From Nemertoderma westbladi (lineage: Eukaryota > Xenacoelomorpha > Nemertodermatida > Nemertodermatidae), in NCBI GenBank assembly GCA_032718475.1, contig JAUCBJ010006119.1, positions 1 to 35,460 of the forward strand: a stretch of 35,460 bases of DNA, given 5' to 3'. The translations under genes and the position numbers were made by a program. This document shows, in pieces, positions 11,472-22,958 of this stretch (position 1 is its first letter; the number at the start of each line of letters is the position of its first letter). Below the pieces are notes generated by a model that worked only from the letters and a program-made list of their open reading frames with translations, had not been told where the DNA came from and did not search any database.

Positions 11472-11846
11472 TCCGTATAGGGGTGGTCTATCGTCTCCAG
11501 TCACACACAACCCAAACCAAACCAATCCTTATAGGGGTGGTCATCGTCTCCAGTCACACACAACACAAACCAAACCAATCCGTATAGGGGTGGTCTATCG
11601 TCCCCAGTGACACACAACACAATCCAAACCAATCCTTATAGGGGTGGTCTATCGTCTCCAGTCACACACAACCCAAACCAAACCAATCCTTATAGGGGTG
11701 GTCATCGTCTCCAGTCACACACAACACAAACCAAACCAATCCGTATAGGGGTGGTCTATCGTCCCCAGTGACACACAACACAATCCAAACCAATCCTTAT
11801 AGGGGTGGTCTATCGTCCCCAGTCACACACAACACAAACCAAACCA

Positions 11847-11911
11847 TTTTGTTCTAGAACAAAAAAATAGAAAAAAACTAGCTAATTTGTTTACATTTTT
11901 CATTTTTTACT
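11847..11911 (+). repeat. 65-nt array spacer, copy 5
   Basis: Class C block follows. Unlike most copies, the monomer before it is of CCTTATAGG/CCCCAG type. Confidence 0.95.
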
Positions 11912-13302
11912 TCCGTATAGGGGTGGTCTATCGTCTCCAGTCACACACAACCCAAACCAAACCAATCCTTATAGGGGTGGTCATCGTCTCCAGTCACACA
12001 CAACACAAACCAAACCAATCCGTATAGGGGTGGTCTATCGTCTCCAGTCACACACAACACAATCCAAACCAATCCTTATAGGGGTGGTCATCGTCTCCAG
12101 TCACACACAACACAAAACAAACCAATCCATATAGGGGTGGTCTATCGTCTCCAGTCACACACAACACAAACCAAACCAATCCGTATAGGGGTGGTCTATC
12201 GTCTCCAGTCACACACAACACAAAACAAACCAATCCGTAAGGGGGTGGTCTATCGTCCCCAGTCACACACAACACAAACCAAACCAATCCGTATAGGGGT
12301 GGTCTATCGTCCCCAGTCACACACAAACCAAAACAATCCGTATAGGGGTGGTCTATCTTCCCCAGTCACACACAACACAAACCAAACCAATCCGTATAGG
12401 GGTGGTCTATCGTCTCCAGTCACACACAACACAAAACAAACCAATCCGTATAGGGGTGGTCTATCGTCTCCAGTCACACACAACACAAAACAAACCAATC
12501 CGTAAGGGGGTGGTCTATCGTCCCCAGTCACACGCAACACAAACCAAACCAATCCGTATAGGGGTGGTCTAACGTCCCCAGTCACACACAACCCAAACCA
12601 AACCAATCCGTATAGGGGTGGTCTGTCGTCCCCAGTCACACACAACACAAACCAAACCAATCCGTATAGGGGTGGTCTATCTTCCCCAGTCACACACAAC
12701 ACAAACCAAACCAATCCGTATAGGGGTGGTCTATCTTCCCCAGTCACACACAACACAAACCAAACCAATCCGTATAGGGGTGGTCTATCGTCCCCAGTCA
12801 CACACAACACAAACCAAACCAATCCGTATAGGGGTGGTCTATCTTCCCCAATCACACACAACACAAACCAAACCAATCCGTATAGGGGTGGTCTATCGTC
12901 CCCAGTCACACACAACACAAACCAAACCAATCCGTATAGGGGTGGTCTATCTTCCCCAATCACACACAACACAAACCAAACCAATCCGTATATGGGTGGT
13001 CTATCGTCCCCAGTCACACACAACACAAACCAAACCAATCCGTATAGGGGTGGTCTATCGTCCCCAGTCACACGCAACACAAACCAAACCAATCCGTATA
13101 GGGGTGGTCTAACGTCCCCAGTCACACACAACACAAACCAAACCAATCCGTATAGGGGTGGTCTATCGTCCCCAGTCACACACAAACCAAAACAATCCGT
13201 ATAGGGGTGGTCTATCTTCCCCAGTCACACACAACACAAACCAAACCAATCCGTATAGGGGTGGTCTATCGTCTCCAGTCACACACAACACAAACCAAAC
13301 CA

Positions 13303-13367
13303 TTTTGTTCTAGAACAAAAAAATAGAAAAAAACTAGCTAATTTGTTTACATTTTTCATTTTTTACT
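13303..13367 (+). repeat. 65-nt array spacer, copy 6
   Basis: Class B block follows (CACACGCAAC, CTAACGTCC, CCGCATAGG and ACCAAAACAATCC monomers in that order). Confidence 0.95.
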
Positions 13368-14371
13368 TCCGTATAGGGGTGGTCTATCGTCTCCAGTCAC
13401 ACACAACACAAACCAAACCAATCCGTATAGGGGTGGTCTATCGTCCCCAGTCACACGCAACACAAACCAAACCAATCCGTATAGGGGTGGTCTAACGTCC
13501 CCAGTCACACACAAACCAAACCAATCCGCATAGGGGTGGTCTATCGTCCCCAGTCACACACAAACCAAAACAATCCGTATAGGGGTGGTCTATCGTCTCC
13601 AGTCACACACAACACAAACCAAACCAATCCGTATAGGGGTGGTCTATCGTCCCCAGTGACACACAACACAATCCAAACCAATCCTTATAGGGGTGGTCAT
13701 CGTCTCCAGTCACACACAACACAAAACAAACCAATCCATATAGGGGTGGTCTATCGTCTCCAGTCACACACAACACAAACCAAACCAATCCGTATAGGGG
13801 TGGTCTATCGTCTCCAGTCACACACAACACAAAACAAACCAATCCGTAAGGGGGTGGTCTATCGTCCCCAGTCACACACAACACAAACCAAACCAATCCG
13901 TATAGGGGTGGTCTATCGTCCCCAGTCACACACAAACCAAAACAATCCGTATAGGGGTGGTCTATCTTCCCCAGTCACACACAACACAAACCAAACCAAT
14001 CCGTATAGGGGTGGTCTATCGTCTCCAGTCACACACAACACAAAACAAACCAATCCGTATAGGGGTGGTCTATCGTCTCCAGTCACACACAACACAAAAC
14101 AAACCAATCCGTAAGGGGGTGGTCTATCGTCCCCAGTCACACGCAACACAAACCAAACCAATCCGTATAGGGGTGGTCTAACGTCCCCAGTCACACACAA
14201 CACAAACCAAACCAATCCGTATAGGGGTGGTCTATCGTCCCCAGTCACACACAAACCAAAACAATCCGTATAGGGGTGGTCTATCTTCCCCAGTCACACA
14301 CAACACAAACCAAACCAATCCGTATAGGGGTAGTCTATCGTCTCCAGTCACACACAACACAAACCAAACCA

Positions 14372-14436
14372 TTTTGTTCTAGAACAAAAAAATAGAAAAA
14401 AACTAGCTAATTTGTTTATATTTTTCATTTTTTACT
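14372..14436 (+). repeat. 65-nt array spacer, copy 7
   Basis: TTTATATT variant with linked TAGTC in the preceding monomer; class B block follows. Confidence 0.95.
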
Positions 14437-15986
14437 TCCGTATAGGGGTGGTCTATCGTCTCCAGTCACACACAACACAAACCAAACCAATCCGTATAGG
14501 GGTGGTCTATCGTCCCCAGTCACACGCAACACAAACCAAACCAATCCGTATAGGGGTGGTCTAACGTCCCCAGTCACACACAAACCAAACCAATCCGCAT
14601 AGGGGTGGTCTATCGTCCCCAGTCACACACAAACCAAAACAATCCGTATAGGGGTGGTCTATCGTCTCCAGTCACACACAACACAAAACAAACCAATCCG
14701 TATAGGGGTGGTCTATCGTCTCAAGTCACACACAACACAAAACAAACCAATCCGTATAGGGGTGGTCTATCGTCTCCAGTCACACACAACACAAACCAAA
14801 CCAATCCGTATAGCGGTGGTCTATCGTCTCCAGTCACACACAACACAAAACAAACCAATCCGTATAGCGGTGGTCTATCGTCTCCAGTCACACACAACAC
14901 AAAACAAACCAATCCGTATAGGGGTGGTCTATCGTCTCAAGTCACACACAACACAAAACAAACCAATCCGTATAGGGGTGGTCTATCGTCCCCAGTCACA
15001 CACAACACAAACCAAACCAATCCGTATAGGGGTGGTCTGTCGTCCCCAGTCACACACAACACAAACCAAACCAATCCGTATAGGGGTGGTCTATCTTCCC
15101 CAGTCACACACAACACAAACCAAACCAATCCGTATAGGGGTGGTCTATCGTCTCCAGTCACACACAACACAAAACAAACCAATCCGTATAGGGGTGGTCT
15201 ATCGTCTCAAGTCACACACAACACAAAACAAACCAATCCGTATAGGGGTGGTCTATCGTCCCCAGTCACACACAACACAAACCAAACCAATCCGTATAGG
15301 GGTGGTCTGTCGTCCCCAGTCACACACAACACAAACCAAACCAATCCGTATAGGGGTGGTCTATCTTCCCCAGTCACACACAACACAAACCAAACCAATC
15401 CGTATAGGGGTGGTCTATCTTCCCCAGTCACACACAACACAAACCAAACCAATCCGTATAGGGGTGGTCTATCGTCCCCAGTCACACACAACACAAACCA
15501 AACCAATCCGTATAGGGGTGGTCTATCTTCCCCAATCACACACAACACAAACCAAACCAATCCGTATAGGGGTGGTCTATCGTCCCCAGTCACACACAAC
15601 ACAAACCAAACCAATCCGTATAGGGGTGGTCTATCTTCCCCAATCACACACAACACAAACCAAACCAATCCGTATATGGGTGGTCTATCGTCCCCAGTCA
15701 CACACAACACAAACCAAACCAATCCGTATAGGGGTGGTCTATCGTCCCCAGTCACACGCAACACAAACCAAACCAATCCGTATAGGGGTGGTCTAACGTC
15801 CCCAGTCACACACAACACAAACCAAACCAATCCGTATAGGGGTGGTCTATCGTCCCCAGTCACACACAAACCAAAACAATCCGTATAGGGGTGGTCTATC
15901 TTCCCCAGTCACACACAACACAAACCAAACCAATCCGTATAGGGGTGGTCTATCGTCTCCAGTCACACACAACACAAACCAAACCA

Positions 15987-16051
15987 TTTTGTTCTAGAAC
16001 AAAAAAATAGAAAAAAACTAGCTAATTTGTTTACATTTTTCATTTTTTACT
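15987..16051 (+). repeat. 65-nt array spacer, copy 8
   Basis: Class C block follows. Confidence 0.95.
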
Positions 16052-16904
16052 TCCGTATAGGGGTGGTCTATCGTCTCCAGTCACACACAACCCAAACCAA
16101 ACCAATCCTTATAGGGGTGGTCATCGTCTCCAGTCACACACAACACAAACCAAACCAATCCGTATAGGGGTGGTCTATCGTCCCCAGTGACACACAACAC
16201 AATCCAAACCAATCCTTATAGGGGTGGTCATCGTCTCCAGTCACACACAACACAAAACAAACCAATCCATATAGGGGTGGTCTATCGTCTCCAGTCACAC
16301 ACAACACAAACCAAACCAATCCGTATAGGGGTGGTCTATCGTCTCCAGTCACACACAACACAAAACAAACCAATCCGTAAGGGGGTGGTCTATCGTCCCC
16401 AGTCACACACAACACAAACCAAACCAATCCGTATAGGGGTGGTCTATCGTCCCCCCAGTCACACACAAACCAAAACAATCCGTATAGGGGTGGTCTATCT
16501 TCCCCAGTCACACACAACACAAACCAAACCAATCCGTATAGGGGTGGTCTATCGTCTCCAGTCACACACAACACAAAACAAACCAATCCGTATAGGGGTG
16601 GTCTATCGTCTCCAGTCACACACAACACAAAACAAACCAATCCGTAAGGGGGTGGTCTATCGTCCCCAGTCACACGCAACACAAACCAAACCAATCCGTA
16701 TAGGGGTGGTCTAACGTCCCCAGTCACACACAACACAAACCAAACCAATCCGTATAGGGGTGGTCTATCGTCCCCAGTCACACACAAACCAAAACAATCC
16801 GTATAGGGGTGGTCTATCTTCCCCAGTCACACACAACACAAACCAAACCAATCCGTATAGGGGTAGTCTATCGTCTCCAGTCACACACAACACAAACCAA
16901 ACCA

Positions 16905-16969
16905 TTTTGTTCTAGAACAAAAAAATAGAAAAAAACTAGCTAATTTGTTTATATTTTTCATTTTTTACT
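16905..16969 (+). repeat. 65-nt array spacer, copy 9
   Basis: TTTATATT variant with linked TAGTC; class B block follows. The distance to copy 10 is 378 bp, exactly the copy 1 to copy 2 distance. Confidence 0.95.
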
Positions 16970-17282
16970 TCCGTATAGGGGTGGTCTATCGTCTCCAGTC
17001 ACACACAACACAAACCAAACCAATCCGTATAGGGGTGGTCTATCGTCCCCAGTCACACGCAACACAAACCAAACCAATCCGTATAGGGGTGGTCTAACGT
17101 CCCCAGTCACACACAAACCAAACCAATCCGCATAGGGGTGGTCTATCGTCCCCAGTCACACACAAACCAAAACAATCCGTATAGGGGTGGTCTATCTTCC
17201 CCAGTGACACACAACACAAACCAAACCAATCCGTATAGGGGTGGTCTATCGTCTCCAGTCACACACAACACAAACCAAACCA

Positions 17283-17347
17283 TTTTGTTCTAGAACAAAA
17301 AAATAGAAAAAAACTAGCTAATTTGTTCACATTTTTCATTTTTTACT
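17283..17347 (+). repeat. 65-nt array spacer, copy 10
   Basis: Private variant TTGTTCACATTTTT; class A block follows. Confidence 0.95.
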
Positions 17348-19256
17348 TCCGTATAGGGGTGGTCTATCGTCTCCAGTCACACACAACACAAACCAAACCA
17401 ATCCGTATAGGGGTGGTCTATCGTCTCCACACAACACAAACCAAACCAATCCGTATAGGGGTGGTCTATCGTCCCCAGTCACACACAACACAAACCAAAC
17501 CAATCCGTATAGGGGTGGTCTATCGTCCCCAGTCGCACACAACACAAACCAAACCAATCCGTATAGGGGTGGTCATCGTCTCCAGTCACACAAACCAAAC
17601 CAATCCGTATAGGGGTGGTCTATCTTCCCCAGTCACACACAACACAAACCAAACCAATCCGTATAGGGGTGGTCTTTCGTCCCCAGTCACACACAACACA
17701 AACCAAACCAATCCGTATAGGGGTGGTCTATCGTCTCCACACAACACAAACCAAACCAATCCGTATAGGGGTGGTCTATCGTCCCCAGTCACACACAACA
17801 CAAAACAAACCAATCCGTATAGGGGTGGTCTATCGTCTCAAGTCACACACAACACAAAACAAACCAATCCGTATAGGGGTGGTCTATCGTCTCCAGTCAC
17901 ACACAACACAAACCAAACCAATCCGTATAGCGGTGGTCTATCGTCTCCAGTCACACACAACACAAAACAAACCAATCCGTATAGGGGTGGTCTATCGTCT
18001 CAAGTCACACACAACACAAAACAAACCAATCCGTATAGGGGTGGTCTATCGTCCCCAGTCACACACAACACAAACCAAACCAATCCGTATAGGGGTGGTC
18101 TGTCGTCCCCAGTCACACACAATACAAACCAAACCAATCCGTATAGGGGTGGTCTATCGTCCCCAGTCCCACAACACAAACCAAACCAATCCGTATAGGG
18201 GTGGTCTATCGTCCCCAGTCATACACAACACAAACCAAACCAATCCGTATAGGGGTGGTCTATCTTCCCCAGTCACACACAACACAAACCAAACCAATCC
18301 GTATAGGGGTGGTCTATCTTCCCCAATCACACACAACACAAACCAAACCAATCCGTATAGGGGTGGTCTATCGTCCCCAGTCACACACAACACAAACCAA
18401 ACCAATCCGTATAGGGGTGGTCTATCTTCCCCAGTCACACACAACACAAACCAAACCAATCCGTATAGGGGTGGTCATCGTCCCCAGTCACACAACACAA
18501 ACCAAACCAATCCGTATAGGGGTGGTCTATCGTCCCCAGTCACACACAACACAAACCAAACCAATCCGTATAGGGGTGGTCTATCTTCCCCAGTCACACA
18601 CAACACAAACCAAACCAATCCGTATAGGGGTGGTCATCGTCCCCAGTCACACAACACAAACCAAACCAATCCGTATAGGGGTGGTCTATCGTCCCCAGTC
18701 ACACAACACAAACCAAACCAATCCGTATAGGGGTGGTCTATCGTCCCCAGTCACACACAACACAAACCAAACCAATCCGTATAGGGGTGGTCTATCTTCC
18801 CCAATCACACACAACACAAACCAAACCAATCCGTATAGGGGTGGGTCTATCGTCCCCAGTCACACACAACACAAACCAAACCAATCCGTATAGGGGTGGT
18901 CTATCTTCCCCAATCACACACAACACAAACCAAACCAATCCGTATAGGGGTGGTCTATCGTCCCCAGTCACACACAACACAAACCAAACCAATCCGTATA
19001 GGGGTGGTCTATCGTCCCCAGTCACACGCAACACAAACCAAACCAATCCGTATAGGGGTGGTCTAACGTCCCCAGTCACACACAACACAAACCAAACCAA
19101 TCCGTATAGGGGTGGTCTATCGTCCCCAGTCACACACAAACCAAAACAATCCGTATAGGGGTGGTCTATCTTCCCCAGTCACACACAACACAAACCAAAC
19201 CAATCCGTATAGGGGTGGTCTATCGTCTCCAGTCACACACAACACAAACCAAACCA

Positions 19257-19321
19257 TTTTGTTCTAGAACAAAAAAATAGAAAAAAACTAGCTAATTTGT
19301 TTACATTTTTCATTTTTTACT
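19257..19321 (+). repeat. 65-nt array spacer, copy 11
   Basis: TTTACATT variant; class A block follows. Confidence 0.95.
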
Positions 19322-22300
19322 TCCGTATAGGGGTGGTCTATCGTCTCCAGTCACACACAACACAAACCAAACCAATCCGTATAGGGGTGGTCTATCGTCT
19401 CCACACAACACAAACCAAACCAATCCGTATAGGGGTGGTCTATCGTCCCCAGTCACACACAACACAAACCAAACCAATCCGTATAGGGGTGGTCTATCGT
19501 CCCCAGTCACACACAACACAAACCAAACCAATCCGTATAGGGGTGGTCATCGTCTCCAGTCACACAAACCAAACCAATCCGTATAGGGGTGGTCTATCTT
19601 CCCCAGTCACACACAACACAAACCAAACCAATCCGTATAGGGGTGGTCTATCGTCTCCACACAACACAAACCAAACCAATCCGTATAGGGGTGGTCTATC
19701 GTCTCCAGTCACACACAACACAAAACAAACCAATCCGTATAGGGGTGGTCTATCGTCTCAAGTCACACACAACACAAAACAAACCAATCCGTATAGGGGT
19801 GGTCTATCGTCTCCAGTCACACACAACACAAACCAAACCAATCCGTATAGCGGTGGTCTATCGTCTCCAGTCACACACAACACAAAACAAACCAATCCGT
19901 ATAGGGGTGGTCTATCGTCTCAAGTCACACACAACACAAACCAAACCAATCCGTATAGGGGTGGTCTATCTTCCCCAGTCACACACAACACAAACCAAAC
20001 CAATCCGTATAGGGGTGGTCTATCTTCCCCAATCACACACAACACAAACCAAACCAATCCGTATAGGGGTGGTCTATCGTCCCCAGTCACACACAACACA
20101 AACCAAACCAATCCGTATAGGGGTGGTCTATCTTCCCCAGTCACACACAACACAAACCAAACCAATCCGTATAGGGGTGGTCTATCGTCCCCAGTCACAC
20201 AACACAAACCAAACCAATCCGTATAGGGGTGGTCTATCGTCCCCAGTCACACACAACACAAACCAAACCAATCCGTATAGGGGTGGTCTATCGTCCCCAG
20301 TCACACAACACAAACCAAACCAATCCGTATAGGGGTGGTCTATCGTCCCCAGTCACACACAACACAAACCAAACCAATCCGTATAGGGGTGGTCTATCTT
20401 CCCCAGTCACACACAACACAAACCAAACCAATCCGTATAGGGGTGGTCTATCTTCCCCAATCACACACAAACCAAACCAATCCGTATAGGGGTGGTCTAT
20501 CTTCCCCAATCACACACAACACAAACCAAACCAATCCGTATAGGGGTGGTCTATCGTCTCCAGTCACACACAACACAAAACAAACCAATCCGTATAGGGG
20601 TGGTCTATCGTCTCAAGTCACACACAACACAAAACAAACCAATCCGTATAGGGGTGGTCTATCGTCTCCAGTCATACACAACACAAACCAAACCAAACCA
20701 ATCCGTATAGCGGTGGTCTATCGTCTCCAGTCACACACAACACAAAACAAACCAATCCGTATAGCGGTGGTCTATCGTCTCCAGTCACACACAACACAAA
20801 ACAAACCAATCCGTATAGGGGTGGTCTATCGTCTCAAGTCACACACAACACAAAACAAACCAATCCGTATAGGGGTGGTCTATCGTCCCCAGTCACACAC
20901 AACACAAAACAAACCAATCCGTATAGGGGTGGTCTATCGTCTCAAGTCACACACAACACAAACCAAACCAATCCGTATAGGGGTGGTCTATCTTCCCCAG
21001 TCACACACAACACAAACCAAACCAATCCGTATAGGGGTGGTCTATCTTCCCCAATCACACACAACACAAACCAAACCAATCCGTATAGGGGTGGTCTATC
21101 GTCCCCAGTCACACACAACACAAACCAAACCAATCCGTATAGGGGTGGTCTATCTTCCCCAGTCACACACAACACAAACCAAACCAATCCGTATAGGGGT
21201 GGTCTATCGTCCCCAGTCACACAACACAAACCAAACCAATCCGTATAGGGGTGGTCTATCGTCCCCAGTCACACACAACACAAACCAAACAAATCCGTAT
21301 ATGGGTGGTCTATCGTCCCCAGTCACACAACACAAACCAAACCAATCCGTATAGGGGTGGTCTATCGTCCCCAGTCACACACAACACAAACCAAACCAAT
21401 CCGAATAGGGGTGGTCTATCTTCCCCAGTCACACACAACACAAACCAAACCAATCCGTATAGGGGTGGTCTATCTTCCCCAATCACACACAAACCAAACC
21501 AATCCGTATAGGGGTGGTCTATCTTCCCCAATCACACACAACACAAACCAAACCAATCCGTATAGGGGTGGTCTATCGTCTCCAGTCACACACAACACAA
21601 AACAAACCAATCCGTATAGGGGTGGTCTATCGTCCCCAGTCACACACAACACAAACCAAACCAATCCGTATATGGGTGGTCTATCGTCCCCAGTCACACA
21701 ACACAAACCAAACCAATCCGTATAGGGGTGGTCTATCGTCCCCAGTCACACACAACACAAACCAAACCAATCCGAATAGGGGTGGTCTATCTTCCCCAGT
21801 CACACACAACACAAACCAAACCAATCCGTATAGGGGTGGTCTATCTTCCCCAATCACACACAAACCAAACCAATCCGTATAGGGGTGGTCTATCTTCCCC
21901 AATCACACACAACACAAACCAAACCAATCCGTATAGGGGTGGTCTATCGTCTCCAGTCACACACAACACAAAACAAACCAATCCGTATAGGGGTGGTCTA
22001 TCGTCTCAAGTCACACACAACACAAAACAAACCAATCCGTATAGGGGTGGTCTATCGTCTCCAGTCACACACAACACAAACCAAACCAATCCGTATAGCG
22101 GTGGTCTATCGTCTCCAGTCACACACAACACAAAACAAACCAATCCGTATAGCGGTGGTCTATCGTCTCCAGTCACACACAACACAAAACAAACCAATCC
22201 GTATAGGGGTGGTCTATCGTCTCAAGTCACACACAACACAAAACAAACCAATCCGTATAGGGGTGGTCTATCGTCCCCAGTCACACACAACACAAACCAA

Positions 22301-22893
22301 ACCAATCCGTATAGGGGTGGTCTGTCGTCCCCAGTCACACACAACACAAACCAAACCAATCCGTATAGGGGTGGTCTATCTTCCCCAGTCACACACAACA
22401 CAAACCAAACCAATCCGTATAGGGGTGGTCTATCTTCCCCAATCACACACAACACAAACCAAACCAATCCGTATAGGGGTGGTCTATCGTCCCCAGTCAC
22501 ACACAACACAAACCAAACCAATCCGTATAGGGGTGGTCTATCTTCCCCAATCACACACAACACAAACCAAACCAATCCGTATAGGGGTGGTCTATCGTCC
22601 CCAGTCACACACAACACAAACCAAACCAATCCGTATAGGGGTGGTCTATCGTCCCCAGTCACACGCAACACAAACCAAACCAATCCGTATAGGGGTGGTC
22701 TAACGTCCCCAGTCACACACAACACAAACCAAACCAATCCGTATAGGGGTGGTCTATCGTCCCCAGTCACACACAAACCAAAACAATCCGTATAGGGGTG
22801 GTCTATCTTCCCCAGTCACACACAACACAAACCAAACCAATCCGTATAGGGGTGGTCTATCGTCTCCAGTCACACACAACACAAACCAAACCA

Positions 22894-22958
22894 TTTTGTT
22901 CTAGAACAAAAAAATAGAAAAAAACTAGCTAATTTGTTTACATTTTTCATTTTTTACT
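22894..22958 (+). repeat. 65-nt array spacer, copy 12
   Basis: Last spacer; class A block follows, then about 2.5 kb of array without spacers. Confidence 0.95.

Noticed and set aside
6410-15888. Long repetitive open frames (237-481 codons) as secreted or structural repeat proteins
   Set aside because: They overlap each other in several frames and on both strands, begin at non-conserved starts created by the 65-nt spacer or GTG codons, and exist only because 54 is a multiple of three.
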